Notes: generated by a model from the letters alone, not told the origin. 64,000 bases of DNA from Symbiodinium natans (GCA_905221605.1 CAJNDS010002790.1:157501-221500); one strand, 5' to 3'; positions 43,801-55,796 are shown, numbered from the stretch's first letter. Made by a program: numbers and translations.

Positions 43801-45794
43801 GCCCAACAAACGCGACCCAAAACAAAAATGCGAGTGTAGCCTTGGACTCTCACCTCAAAGACCCTGAAATGGGCTTTTTTTTGGGGTATCCGAAATTAGG
43901 GGTGCCTAATGGAGATCCTTATGAATTATAAGGGAATCCTACTATTGGGGGGGGGGGGGGGGGAACCATATCAGGGGTCCCTCATTATCGTAAACCCCGA
44001 AGGTGGGTTCGGGGCTCTGTGTTTTCTCAGGATTCTGGGCTTCGGGCTGACGGGCCCGACTCTCAACCCTGAACTCCCATCCCCAAACCCCAAACCCTCA
44101 ACCCTCTTGGGCTCTTAGGGTCTTTAAGGTCTTAAGGTCTTGGGGTCTTAGGGTCTTACCCAAACTTAGGGTCTTAAAGTCTTAGGGTCTTAGGAACTTA
44201 GGGTCTTAAAGTCTTAGGAACTTAGGAACTTAGGGTCTTACTGTCTTAGAGTCTTAGGGTCTTGGGAACTTGGGGTCTTAGAGTCTTAGGGTCTTCGGGG
44301 GGGTAACGTGCAGAGAGAGCGACCTTCGAGAATCAGGAACAGCCATGCGGCTAAGACTTGCCGCGCGGCCTGCCAGCCAATGGTCTCTGGGAGTGAGGTT
44401 TAGGGTTTAGGGTTTAGGGTTTAGGGTTTAGGGTTTAGGGTTTAGGGTTTAGGGTTTAGGTTTAGGGTTTAGGGTTTAGGGTTTGGGGATTGGGGTTTAG
44501 GGTTTAGGGTGAGGGGCTTAGGGCCAAAATACCCTTAAATGGGGGGGGGGGGGGGGGGCGTTTAGGGTTTAGGGCGTAGGGTTCAGGTGAAGGGCTTTAC
44601 GGTAGACGGGTCTAAGGGTTTAGGGTTTGTCCTAAGCCCTGAACCCCAGGAAAACATTGCAGGGCCCCGAAGGGTGGGGTTTTAGGGAGCGCCTACCCCC
44701 CAAACCCCCGACCCTAAACCTGATCAACCTCCCCAGCTAAGATCAGCCACTAAAGTATATGACGTAGCGCGTTCCCAAACCCTAGAACCGTGTCGCCACA
44801 AAACCTGTAGCACATGCAGCAAGCCCTAAAAGACCCTAAGCCCTAATGTTAATTAACCTCAGATTTATAGACCCCCCCCTCAATTCAGAAATCAGGTTAG
44901 GCTAGGTTAGGTTAGGTTAGGGTTTCATGTTGTCAGAGTTTGGCTTTTGGGGCTTAGGCAGCAGGCGCACAATATCAGAAGCTACGGCTCTTCGTGCTCA
45001 GTCTCCGGTCGCATAGGGTCCTCTACTACATCCAGCAACCCCTCAAAAATATGCAAATAAGAATAACAAAAACCAACATGCACTAATCCCTGAAATCATT
45101 TAAGCTTAATTATGGGGGGTTGCGTGGACTAGTGCGGGTAACAGGGGATATCTTAGGGTCAGCTGAGGGATCCCTGAAGAACTTGTTCCCTTGAATATCA
45201 TGTTACTGTAAGAATGTTCTAACCCTTAGCAAAAAATGTTGCGGTTTCCTGGAGCACAGCCTAGCTGAGCCCGTACCTCAACAAACGAAGCACGAATCCT
45301 AAAACCTTCATGAACCCAATAACTATATCATCCGCTATACCGCGACATCCACTTGTTTTGCCCGCCTGGATCCTTCTCTGGTGCAGCTCACGCAGCCTTC
45401 AGCGAGTGAGATTATAAAGTAGAGGCCCCTTATGTAGGCCCTGACCCTTAATGAACAACTCCCAGCCTATGTACGCCAAAAACACGAAGCACCTGGATCC
45501 GACATTGATCTCTCACATCAAGCCAATGCCAGGAGGGCCCTGGGCCCTGGACCGCATGGCCATGAACAGCTTTGCTGGGGTCTGGGGTTTCAGTTGAGGG
45601 CTTTGGGGGGGCATGCTGCAGGGCTACTCCCTGAACCCTAAACTCTAACCCCTAAAACCCTACACCCCAAAAATCAAACCCTAAACACTACTCTCTCTAA
45701 TAACAATCCCCAAAGCCACGCAGCGGCGTCACAGCGGCCTTCGGCCCTCGCAAAACCCTAACTTGATGGATAGTCACATCTCTGATGAACCAAA

Positions 45795-45842
<48 letters not shown>

Positions 45843-47709
45843 GGCCTATCTTTCAGGTGATATATGCAGCTCCCCAAACCCTAAACCCTAAATCGCAGCC
45901 TCCCAAACCCCTAACTGCTGAACCCTGAGACCCGAGACCCCAACAAAAAGGGGGCCGAGCAGCAGCGGAGGGAATTACGGTCCCATATTTTCCCTGTAAG
46001 GATTATATAGGGTACCTCATGCCCCCATTCCCTGCTAACCAACAGTAACCCTAAACCCTATAAACCCTATAAACCCTATAAACCCTATAAACCCTATAAA
46101 CCCTATAAACCCTATAAACCCTATAAACCCTATAAACCCTATAAACCCTACAAACCCTACAAACCCTACAAACCCTATAAACCCTAAACCCTAAGACAAA
46201 AAGCGGGCCGAGGAGCAGGGGAGGGAACTGCCCAGGATCCATCCCGAGACGCGGAAGTATGGCCGAGAGGAAGGCCTGTGCCAAGAGGCTGTATTACCCA
46301 AAGAGGCAGGTTCAGGGTTTAGGGTTTAGGGTTTAGGGTTGAGGGTTGAGGGTTTAGGGTTGAGGGTCTAGGGGACTATGGGCCCCCCCCCAAGAGCAGA
46401 TGAAAGGCCCTAAACGATGGGGTCTTGGGCCCATAGGGCCGCTTACGAAGTTCCATGGTGCTTCAAGTAACCCTTACTTACCAGTTGCTTAAGAGACCCT
46501 CCAAAGCATAAACAAAATTCTTCCCCATATAAGGGCAACATACAGTCATTGTTTTTTTTTGGTGGGGGTTCCTGAACAACTAGTCGCTGAGGACCAAACG
46601 TTGCTTAAGGTACAATATACCTGAGTGAAGTACGTGGGCCATACTGAAATGGAATAATTGGAGGCCCCTGGATAGAGTTGAAAGAATATTCTGTGGTTCA
46701 ATGGATGTTGCTGGGCTACTGGGTAGGACACTAGGGGGAAATGGGAGACCACTCTTGCTTGCCTGGGCATACTAATTCGAGACTTGTTCTTTTTTGGGGG
46801 AGCTTGGCTTCACACCAAACCCTGAACCCCCCGAGCCCCCTGAACCCCCTGAACCCTCAGTCTTCCATACTTGGAGGGTCAGAACTTCACTTCTAAGCCC
46901 CCTAAATCTTCTAAGCATGTAAGTAGACCGATAACAGGAGCTGTAAGCAGCCATGAACCTCCAAGTAGGGCTTGCTGTAGGGCTCTAAGCAAATATAACT
47001 GGACCGGAAATTTTGCCTCGCGGAGCTGCGCCGCACGCCGCGGCGAACGCTCCACCAGGCGGTTGAGATCGTGAAGGTCCATGGCGTTGAGGGCGGTTTA
47101 GGCTTTAATTGGGGTTTAGAGTTTAGAGTTTCGAGTTTACGGTGGTTGAGGGTTTACGGTTGTCGGCGTTGAGGGAGGTTTTGGGATAATGGTAGTGAGG
47201 GATGATTCTCGGGTGAAGTGGGATGAGGTATTGAGTCCTTAGGTGTAGGGTTTGGGGTGCCAAAGACTACGTGAGCCGGTCGGGAACAAAAAGGCTACAC
47301 CGGGGTGGGGGAGGGGGTGTCTACTACATGCGGCTTCTGAGAAAGGAATTCGGGAATTCAGGTGGGGGCTTTGGGGGTTTAGGGTTTCGTGCTGTTTGGG
47401 ACTTGGGATTGTTTAGGGTTGATTAGGGGCTTGGGGGGTTAAGGTTCAGGGATCATGGCCCCCCTGGATGAAGCCGAAAGCCGGCGTGAGTGAGCGATTG
47501 GAAGCCTTGGGCACCCTTAACCCTAAACACCCTAGACCCTCCAGCACCCCCCAACTACCCTTTAACCACAATAGCAGGATATGTAAAGCACCCTTTATGT
47601 AAAGGGTAGTTGGGGAGTTCAGGCTAAGCCCAAAATCCCGGACCCCAAATTCCAAACCCTAATATATCCAACCCTCAAGGGGTGTCGGGAATTTTGTGTT
47701 TTTCTTTGG

Positions 47710-47740
<31 letters not shown>

Positions 47741-50700
47741 TCAGCTCAAAAGCCTGCATGCGGGGTGCGACTACAAGTTGAAGGTTTACGGTTTGAGGGC
47801 CTTTCTTCCCAACCCGAAACCCTAGACCCTAAACCTTGAATGAAGGGGAATTTGGCATAAACACGGAAGACACAGCTTTCAGTTCAGGGTCCAGGGCTGA
47901 GGTTGGGGTCAGGGTTTAGGGTTTCGGGCGTTTGGGGCGTTTAGGGTTTGGGGTTTGGGGCGCCGGCTACCCTTACTGTCGGGTTTCTTGTGACAAAAGC
48001 CCAAACCCTTAACCCGAACTAAAACGTAAAGACCCCGACTGAGGGTTTTGCAGACTGCACAGACTGCAAGCAAGCAATCAAGCAAGCAAGCAACTTTCTG
48101 TTGGTTCGCAGGGAATGAGGGAATTAGGGCCCTATATATGACCTTTAAGGCATTATATAGGGTACCTCCTTTACCCATTCCCTACTAACCACCAGTAAGG
48201 CAAGCAAGCAGAAGCGGGTGCACATCTAGCGCGTCGTCGAAGCGGTCGTTAAACGCAAGCCACTCGGCCTCGAGAGGTCACGAAGGTTTCGGGGCGTTTT
48301 AGGGTTTAAGGTTTAGAGCTCAGGCTTATACTAGTTCATGGTTGGGATGGTATTGAAAATAATAAACTGCTATTCCTTGTTGAGTTGAAGTACCATTCCA
48401 AAAAATGTTACCCCCACTATTTTCAAAGTATAGGGTTTAATTGGATTTATGGTATGAGGGCTTAAGGCATAGATCTTCGGGGGTTGATACGAGTTTACCT
48501 CCCACTCTCCTCACCTACAAGTTCAAGGCTACACCTACTCAGACTCATTCTTTAAGAGCAACTTGAACGGAACACATTTGGTGCACCTCTTTAGGGAATA
48601 TCGGTTGGAAACCCAAAACTCGAAACGGAACAGACAGGGGCTGCGGGCTGCTAGTCAAAGAAGCGCTGGAAGGCCCTGTCATTCTCGGAAGGACTTGGGG
48701 TTTAGGTTACTAAATCCACTCCCATAGTTGTCTCTAAACCCGACAGCCTTGTGGGCATTATGCTGTTTCCAAGATGTCCGTGAAAGCTGGTGCAATATGA
48801 GGATAGGGGTTTCTAAGTTTAGGGTTTAGGGTTCAGGCTTTAAGGCCGGGGCTTGGGTTTAGGGTTGCAGGCTTGACGTTTGCAACCGGGCTTCAGCTGT
48901 AGCAACTTCGAGACACCCTTCAATAAATTAAGGCAACGACGTTGAACCTGTCACCGAGGAAACCTTTAACCCTAAACTACTATTTGCTTAAGAACCCCCC
49001 CCCCCCCAAAAAAAAAAAGACATGTAATCCCTAGATTACCTCATAAGGAAGAAAATGTTCTTTTTTTGGGGGTTCTTAAATTCGTAGTAAACCCTAAGCC
49101 CTAAACCCTAAACCCTAAAGACCTCAAGTTCCCTCATGGGCTTCCCGCCCAGGGCAGGTAGATCTGCGCGGCGTACTCGGGGTGCATGTTGCTCAGCTGG
49201 AAGGCCTCGAAAACTTAGAACCCTAGAGTGCCTTCAACCTATCAAACTTACAAAAGAAGCCCTAAACCCTGAACCCTAAACCCTGAACCCTAAACCCTAA
49301 ACCCTAAACCGGCAGGGGGCGTGAGAGATTTTGAGAGCTGAGGGAAGTCCTGGAACTGGGCGCCTGCAAGGCTCCTTTGAAGTTTAGGGTTTGGGGTTTA
49401 GGGTTTAGGGTCTAGGGTTTAGGGTTTAGGCAACCGTACAAACCTTACAAGCGTATCTTACAAACCATCTTACAAACCCCGAACCCCAAACCCCAAACCT
49501 CACAAACCCCAAGCCTCATCAATCCTAAGCCTGGGGACGTTCCCCCTAGTACTAAGAATCCTGAATGGGGATTCTAGTACCCTCTATCACAATCCCTATC
49601 AAGGACTGTTAATAGAAGGGGGGACTTTCCAAGTGGTAAAGCCTAGGGCCTAGACACCCTACACCCTCTAAAGACTCTGAAGCCCTAAACACCCAAAAGA
49701 CGAAACCGACCTACTCCCTACACTTTAAAACCCAAGCCTTAACACGACATACTACGTCCTAAGCAAGGCTATCAGGCCCTCTACTACGCTCCACGGCCCC
49801 CCAAACACCTATGAGTGTAGGAGTGTAGGGGGTTAGAGCTTCGGGCTCTAGTACTCCAGAAAAAGCCCTTTAGACCCCAAAAGCCTAAAACCGACAAACG
49901 CCTAAACCTGAATGGACCCCTAAAGCTTATGAGCCCTAAACCCTAAAGACTGTGAGCCCCATCAGCCGCATAACCCCTAAACCCCTAAACCCTAAACCCT
50001 AAGTTAAACCCCTAAACCCTAAACCCTAAGTTTAGGGTTTAGGGTTTAGGGGTTTAGGGTTTAGGGTTAAAACCCGAAAACTCCAAACAAACCTCAACCG
50101 GTCCGCCTCGTCCCAGCGGTGGTTCTCCATGTGCAGGGAGATCAGCCTCGTTTCCCGCCCCCCACAATGCAACTTTTCCGGCACCTCTTCTCAGAAACAG
50201 CTCTTGGGTTTTGAGTTTGGAGTTTAAGGATTTAGGGGTTTAGGCTTTTGGGGGAATGAGGGGTTGAGGGGTCTTAGGGTTTTGGGTTAAGACCGAAGTC
50301 CTAGCGTCTGCCATGGCAGAGTGGGGTTGGGGTAGGGGGAGGGGGGGAGGTGGGGGGGCAGGGTTCAGAGTTCTTTGGTGAGATAGGACTCGATTTTGGG
50401 ATCAGGGTTTCGAGTTTAGGGTTGATGGCTTCACGCAAGCGGCTAGGGTGAGCGTGGGGGAGTGAAGGTTTCAGAGTTTAGGAGCTGAGGCGCAGTTGTT
50501 TTCCGACGTTTGAAGTGGCTTTCAGTGAATTTTGAGGGGGTCTTAAGGGGGTTTCGAAGTCATGAGTCCCCTCGACCGGGAGATTCTCAGATGCTTGTAA
50601 AGGCGTCTTCAGAGGGATTTTGAGGGGATTTCAAGGGGGTTTTCAAAGGGATGTTGAGGGGTTTTTAAGGGGGTTTTGGAAGTCATGGGTTCGCTTCGAT

Positions 50701-53540
50701 AAGTACAGCTTGCGGCGCTGACCTGGCTTAGAGATAAACCCTAAACCCGAAACCCTAAACCCCAAACCCCCAAATACGATAATCCTGTATTATGGGAACC
50801 CCCAAATAGGGTACCCCTTTTTTCGGAAACCCCCAAGAAAGACCCCAGGCCCTGAACCTTAATTGCTGCGCCAAGCTGCTGCCCAACATCGCCAAGCTTG
50901 AGGATGGTCTGGCGTCAGCGTGCTCTCAGTGTCACAAAACGTGGGGGGACAAAGCATTGAGGGGGGGGGAGGGAGGGGGGGGGGGGGGGGGGGGGGGGGG
51001 GTGCCTGTATGTGTAGCCCAAAATTTGCATACCTTAACCATAAGACCTCGAGGGGTTTAGGGGGCGCCAAAAGCCGAGTACCAGAGCCCCCAATGCAATG
51101 TACTCAGAATGATTGGCCAGCTAACGTCTTGGGGAGTTGCAAACCACGGTCCCTGATACAGGGTGTTAGGTAGGGTGTAGGGTTTAGGGTCTAGGGTCCT
51201 GGTTTAGGGTTTTAGGGGTTTCGGCACCCTTCGTCAAACCCAGGGCCCAAACTTAGGCCCCTGTTTAAAGAAGGTCAGGGAAAGCTCGAGGGACCACAGA
51301 ACTCCCGAAGACAAAAGCCCTGCAGACCAGGCCAACCCTTGAGCTTGAGTGCTTGGCTTGTGAACATAGCGGGCATTCCTATCGCTAAACCCCAAAACCC
51401 CAACCCCAAACCCTAAACCCCCAGCCCTAAAACCCTACACCCTAAACCCTAAACACCTGAACACCAACCTAAGCCCTAAGCCTAAACCCCAACCCTAATC
51501 ACTAACCACTAAACCCTGGAGGGCATGTCCCAACCCTCCCTGGAATGCCCCCCTTCCCCTCGAGGAATGCCCTTAAAGCCTGGTTTTAGGTTAGGGTTTT
51601 TAATGGTTCTGTTCAGGTTTAGGTTTAGGGTCTAGTGGCCCTCTCAAACCCAGTTGTACAAGATAAAATCTCTCAGGGTCCTTTGTGCGGAACCTGGGTC
51701 CGGGGTCGCTTGTTTAACGGTTCCCTCGTTGGGGCTCCCTAGCAACTTGTGGCCTTCCACAATGTAGAAAGCTAGATCCGAAACTCTAAACCCTAAAACC
51801 CTAACCCTAAGCCTAAGCCCAGAGCCCTAAGCCCTAAACCCCACTTAGGGAACGTCAATTGGTGAGTCCGTAGTCTGGGGGTGGTAGCGCAGGCCCCACT
51901 GCAGCTTGTCGTCAGTACTATAGGTTCTCTGATGTTGTGAAACCATGGGGGCTCCTTATATGGTCATTTTGGTGTTTAGGATTTTAGGGTTTTAGGGTTA
52001 AGGGTTGAGGGTTGTCGGGTTTAGGGTTATTTTAGGTTTAGGTTTAGGTTGTTTGCTTGTAGGGGATCCGAAGCATGGGGCTCTGTTCTGATAGTACAGC
52101 TGTATACAAGGGTTCTATGTACGCAAACTTAGGGCCCAGACTTCGAACCCTAAACCCTAAACCCTAAACCCTAAATCCTAAACCCTAAACCCTAAACCCC
52201 CTGGAGGTTTCGAGGCTTCCATGGGAGGAACCCGGCACCCTCAACCTTCGCTCTGAGAGGCGCAGGCTTTACCCGTGAAGTAACCCCAAAGGCCCCCCCT
52301 TTTAGGGTTTAGGGTTTAGGGTTTAGGGTTTGAGGGTTTTCGGCTCGGACGGCTCGGTGGCGGGCCTCTTTGGCAAAGGCGTAGTTCCCCTGCTGACGGA
52401 AGGCCTCTCAAACCCTATAAGTTTAGGGCTTATAGGGTTCAGGGTTTAGGCTCCTAAACCCTAGATCCCTTTGCGTTTGCGCTACAAGCGCTTTGATGTC
52501 TAGACTTTGGGCGCTGGCAGGACTGGAGTCCTGCGTGGACCCCCGGTATGTAGCTCCATTCCCTGGGTGTCGAACCTGACCCTAAACCCCTAGACAAGAA
52601 CTTGGGCAACGCAACTTTCTGGCTAAGCTAACAGAACACACAAAGCACCTTATAGGCAATCCGAGAAAGGAACGCCCTCGAAACTCTAAACCCTAAACCC
52701 TAAACCCTAAACCCTAAACCCTAAACCGTAACCCAAAGCGCATCTAAGTAGGGTCGACCCTTGGGTTCCCCCCCTCTTTGAGCTTGGAAAGGCTCGGGGC
52801 TTAGGCGTCACACCTTTGCATTAGGGTTTATAGGGTTTAAGGGAATAGGGTTTATAGGTTTAAGGGAATAGGATTTATAGGTTTAAGGGAATAGGGTTTA
52901 TAGGGTTTAAGGGGCTATAGGGTTTAGGGCAACTGCAGCGGGGGTTCTCTGGACGTTTTTTTTGTTTTTGTTTTTCTCTCCGCAGGGCTTGAGCCATTTC
53001 CACTAGGGCCCCAAGCAAAGTTGAATCCCCCAAGGAGCCCTTTTAAGCCATCTAAGCCCTCTTTTCTCAACGCCTGAATACCCAAAAGCCTAAACCTTAA
53101 GCGCTAAACATCGCTAAGCCTCAAACTCTGTACCCAAGACTCCATGAGCCCTGAGCACGAAGCTGTCCTTTTAGGGTTTGGGGTTTAGGGTTTAGGGTTC
53201 CCAACACCCCGAAACCCTGCAAACCCTACAAAACCCCACACCCTAACTAAGCCCCAATTTAAAAAACCTTGTAAGCCTTAAACCCCTAAACCCCATTGAA
53301 GCCCCAAACCATCCAAACCCTCCACCTACGTGCACTATGCAAACCCTTTACTAAACTCCAACCGTAAACTAAACTCCAAACCCTAAACCCAAAACCTCAA
53401 ACCCTAACCCACCCCCCCCCACCCCCCCGAAAAAAAAAATCAGCTTTCGGAGGAGGTTTACCCCTGGTTACCCCACACCGTCGGAGCCAAGGACCTTTTT
53501 TGTTCTCCCCCGCGTGCGCCGCAGGAGGAGCTCGGGAGGG
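40233..53540 (-). CDS. IFT122: IFT122-like intraflagellar transport protein, central and later exons
   Basis: Recognised exons (minus order): 53540-53495, 52404-52366, 50172-50107, 49205-49149, 48268-48224, then 40340-40233 after a gap. The first five join in phase. Joined, they read along the TPR-like region of IFT122: LISLHMENHRWDE, AFQLSNMHPEYAAQIYLPW, AEWLAFNDRFDDAL. These line up with the family's LHVETxRWDEAF, HPEFxxxIYMPYAxWLAENDRFEEA stretch. The 40.3 kb exon matches the later LAKxSxxLGAYxxARH helix pair. IFT122 is a subunit of the IFT-A complex, which carries cargo back along cilia and brings membrane proteins in. The N-terminal WD40 propellers (over half of the usual 1,200 residues) are not found between here and the stop of the upstream gene, and the C-terminal zinc-binding part is not clearly seen. 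It may be a partial copy, a split gene, or a gene with exons I could not read. Confidence 0.72.
41087..41151 (-). CDS. Possible exon (PPEQIGEAPEQHSAPEGPS)
   Basis: Acceptor CTTGCAG, donor TTG|GTAGACTG. Acidic, Pro-rich; ends in phase 0, which fits the exon at 40340. Another minus frame is also open. Confidence 0.35.
41484..41537 (+). repeat. Short tandem duplication
   Basis: AAATCAAAGATACTCATCCC occurs twice in a row, separated by an A tract, within a family F element. Confidence 0.85.
42145..42196 (-). CDS. Possible exon (WVILGRRQVMKLDCFEN)
   Basis: Acceptor TGTCGGAG, GC donor C|GCTGAAAGG. Good protein-like composition on the minus strand; heptamer arrays close in on both sides (CCCTAAA at 42222-42267 on the right is reversed relative to the usual pattern). 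Family not recognised. Confidence 0.35.
42847..42957. mobile_element. MITE family H copy
   Basis: AACCTAGGAATAACAAGGG to CCTACTCTGGGTCCTA. Relatives at 11522-11625, 18222-18341, 21584-21702 and 29674-29757. Confidence 0.75.
44104..44295 (+). repeat. GGGTCTTA / GGAACTTA repeat
   Basis: About 20 octamer-like units of GGGTCTTA with AAGTCTTA and GGAACTTA variants, not found elsewhere in the window. Confidence 0.85.
44398..44490 (+). repeat. TTTAGGG array
   Basis: About 12 units with one TTAGG slip. To its left (44104-44295) is a different, GGGTCTTA-type repeat. Confidence 0.95.
45340..45396 (-). CDS. Possible exon (LRELHQRRIQAGKTSGC)
   Basis: Minus frame open after acceptor CTGAAG, donor GCG|GTATAGC. 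Plausible helix, no family recognised. Surroundings are low in heptamers. Confidence 0.25.
45796..45842 (+). repeat. (CAT)n microsatellite
   Basis: Sixteen perfect ATC units. Confidence 0.95.
46045..46190 (+). repeat. CCCTATAAA nonamer array
   Basis: About 14 units of CCCTATAAA with three CCCTACAAA: a heptamer with an inserted TA that has been amplified in register. Confidence 0.95.
47005..47082 (-). CDS. Coding-like exon of unknown identity (MDLHDLNRLVERSPRRAA)
   Basis: Open minus frame with folded-protein composition, from ATG at 47082 to donor CCG|GTCCAG. It falls inside the IFT122-like exon order but I cannot align it to that family. It could be a lineage-specific insert, a separate gene start, or an exon read in the wrong frame. 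Confidence 0.4.
47709..47740 (+). repeat. Poly(G) tract
   Basis: About 30 G after TTTTTCTTTGGTG. Confidence 0.95.
48111..48198. mobile_element. MITE family K copy
   Basis: CAGGGAATGAGGGAATTAGG to CTACTAACCACCAGTAAG. A second copy at 45965-46050. It ends a few bases from the IFT122-like exon at 48224. Confidence 0.7.
48224..48268 (-). CDS. IFT122: IFT122-like exon (AEWLAFNDRFDDAL)
   Basis: Acceptor CCTCTCGAG, donor GAT|GTGCACC (or CTA|GATG). AEWLAFNDRFDDAL is near identical to the family's AQWLAENDRFEEA, the most conserved stretch of this region. Confidence 0.8.
48974..49086. mobile_element. MITE family F copy
   Basis: CTACTATTTGCTTAAGAACC with C and A tracts, paired with TTTTTTTGGGGGTTCTTAAA. 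Relatives at 37134-37252, 46482-46586, 41440-41620, 2553-2628 and, half only, 22606-22700. Confidence 0.85.
49149..49205 (-). CDS. IFT122: IFT122-like exon (AFQLSNMHPEYAAQIYLPW), GC donor
   Basis: Acceptor TTTTCGAG, donor TGG|GCGGGAAG, 19 codons. Matches AFxLxxxHPEFxxxIYMPY of IFT122. Both of its boundaries rest on GC-AG introns. Confidence 0.8.
49531..49633. mobile_element. MITE family A copy
   Basis: CTGGGGACGTTCCCCCTAGT paired with TAATAGAAGGGGGGACTTTC. Confidence 0.75.
50107..50172 (-). CDS. IFT122: IFT122-like exon (LISLHMENHRWDE), GC donor
   Basis: Acceptor GGAAAAG, donor GAG|GCGGACC, 22 codons. RLISLHMENHRWDE matches the family's SLVxLHVETQRWDE. Only the GC donor makes the next exon continue as WDE-AFQL without a gap. 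Confidence 0.75.
50200..52190. other. Long intronic stretch
   Basis: G-rich and heptamer-rich, with poly(G) and short CCCTAAA arrays. No exon I can support, although the IFT122-like gene must be spliced across it. Confidence 0.5.
50960..51001 (+). repeat. Poly(G) tract with A interruptions
   Basis: G-rich run of about 40 bases in an intron. Confidence 0.9.
52366..52404 (-). CDS. IFT122: IFT122-like micro-exon (AFRQQGNYAFAKE), GC donor
   Basis: A 39-base exon: acceptor TTGAGAG, donor GAG|GCCCGC. A TPR-like helix that fits the family's YLKKLxxxGYAAETY. The frame stays open for about 20 bases past this donor, so the 3' end is uncertain. Confidence 0.6.
53495..53540 (-). CDS. IFT122: IFT122-like exon (PPELLLRRTRGR)
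   Basis: Acceptor CTCTTCAG, donor AAG|GTCCTTGG. PELLL lies where the family has a conserved REPLLL before the next helix. Passes a whole codon to the exon at 52404. Confidence 0.45.
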
Positions 53541-54503
53541 CTGAAGAGCGGTTTGGAGTTTAGGGATTAGGGTGCGGGGAGTTTAGGGTTTAGGGTTTGG
53601 GGTTGAAGGGGTTTAGGATGGGGTTTAGGGTTTGGGGTTGAAGGGGTTTAGGGATTAGGGTGCGGGGAGTTTAGGGTTTAGGGGGGTTTGGGGGGTTTGG
53701 GGGTTTGGGGGTTTGGAGGGTTTGGGGGGTTTAGGGTTTGGGGTTCGGGTTTAGGGTTTGTTTTGGGGGGAGAGACAGCGTTGAATGTACTTGGGGTAGG
53801 GTGGTTAGGCTGCCTTGGGGTTTAGGGAGAGGGTTTCGGGCACAAGGGGTTTTTGATTTGTGTTTGGAGTGTTTGGAGGGGATGTACAAGGTAGCTACAT
53901 CCCGGATTTCCTGGCAAGGAATCGAGGGTTCTAGGGTTTTGGGGGTACAGGGGGTTGGGAATTGAAGGTTTAGGGTTCGGGGTTGACAGCGTGAGGTTTT
54001 AGAGCGCCGACTGCGCCCTACACCCCCTGTGTCTTGAGGCTTCGGAAATTCATACGTTGCCTACCTTTCCGCATCTGCTACCTACAACTCACTCTACATT
54101 CCAACACGAGAGCCTTCGACATACCAGTGGGGGGGGGGGGGTATGTCTATTTGCTGAGCCCAAACCGCATCTTGTGAGACGCCACCATGTCAAGGAAAGA
54201 GATACCTGCAGCCTTGCTGTAGGCAGTTCCCGATTCCCGTAAAGGCCGCTGCCAGTTCACGGTTTAGAGCACGGGGTTTAGAGCCTTTTTTCTGTGCAAC
54301 CCAACCCCGCCCCCCCAAAAAAAAACAAAAATAAAAAACAATAACAATAACAAATAATAATAAGAAGAAGAACAATAATAGTGATAATATTGAAGTTAAA
54401 AAACAAGCCCCTAAACCCCTCCAATAGCTTAGTACCCTCTAAGCCACTAAAGCCACAATACCCAAAAACCTGAAGCGTATGTTTATGTGTCTGTGTCTGC
54501 GGG

Positions 54504-54509
<6 letters not shown>

Positions 54510-54540
<31 letters not shown>

Positions 54541-55288
54541 CTCTGTGTGTGTCTGTGTGTGTCTGTGTGCGTGTCTGTGTGTGACTCTCTGTGTGTGTGT
54601 GTCTCTGTGTCTCTGTGTCTCTGTGTCTCTGTGTCTCTGTGTCTCTGTGTCTCTGTGTCTCTGTGTCTCTGTGTCTCTGTGTCTCTGTGTCTCTGTGTCT
54701 CTGTGTCTCTGGGTCTCTGTGTCTCTGTGTCTCTGTGTCTCTGTGTCTCTGTGTCTCTGTGTCTCTGTGTCTCTGTGTCTCTGTGTCTCTGTGTCTCTGT
54801 GTCTCTGTGTCTCTGTGTCTCTAGTGTCTCTGTGTCTCTGTGTCTCTGTGTCTCTGTGTCTCTGTGTCTCTGTGTCTCTGTGTCTCTGTGTCTCTGTGTC
54901 TCTGTGTCTCTGTGTCTCTGTGTCTCTGTGTCTCTGTGTCTCTGTGTCTCTGTGTCTCTGTGTCTCTGTGTCTCTGTGTCTCTGTGTCTCTGTGTCTCTG
55001 TGTCTCTGTGTCTCTGTGTCTCTGTGTCTCTGTGTCTCTGTGTCTCTGTGTCTCTGTGTCTCTGTGTCTCTGTGTCTCTGTGTGTCTGTGTCTGTGTCGT
55101 GTGTCTGTGTCTGGTCTGTGTCTGTGTCTTGTCTGGCTGTGTCTGTGTCTGTTCTGTGTCTGTGTCTGTGTCTGTGTCTGTGTTGTGTCTGTGTCTGTGT
55201 TGGGTCTGTGTCTGTGTCTGTGTCTGTGTCTGTGTCTGTGTCTGTGTCTGTGTCTGTGTCTGTGTCTGTGTCTGTGTCTGTGTGTGTG

Positions 55289-55320
<32 letters not shown>

Positions 55321-55501
55321 TGTCTCTGTGTGTGCGTGTCTCTGTGTGTGCGTGTCTCTGTGTGTGCGTGTCTCTGTGTGTGCGTGTCTCTGTGTGTGCG
55401 TGCGTGTCTCTGTGTGTGCGTGTGTGCGTGTCTCTGTGTGTGTGTGTGTGTCTCTGTCTGTGTGTGTGTGTGTGTGTGTGTGTCTCTGTGTGTCTGTGTC
55501 T

Positions 55502-55550
<49 letters not shown>

Positions 55551-55757
55551 TGTCTCTGTGTGTGCGTGTCTCTGTGTGTGCGTGTCTCTGTGTGTGCGTG
55601 TCTCTGTGTGTGCGTGTCTCTGTGTGTGCGTGCGTGTCTCTGTGTGTGCGTGTGTGCGTGTCTCTGTGTGTGTGTGTGTGTCTCTGTCTGTGTGTGTGTG
55701 TGTGTGTGTGTGTCTCTGTGTGTGTGTCTGTGTGTGTGTGTGTGTCTCTGTGTGTGT

Positions 55758-55796
<39 letters not shown>

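Noticed and set aside
44104-44295. CRISPR-like regular repeats
   Set aside because: Units are 7-9 bases with no unique spacers; the same holds for all heptamer arrays.
44309-44393. IFT122 exon reading DHWLAGRAASL
   Set aside because: The exon at 48268-48224 gives a far better match to the same position; two frames are open here and neither aligns well.
45320-45400. Reverse-transcriptase motif (a stretch reading ADDIVI)
   Set aside because: Only six residues resemble the catalytic loop, no surrounding RT motifs are present, and the stretch is interrupted by a likely donor.
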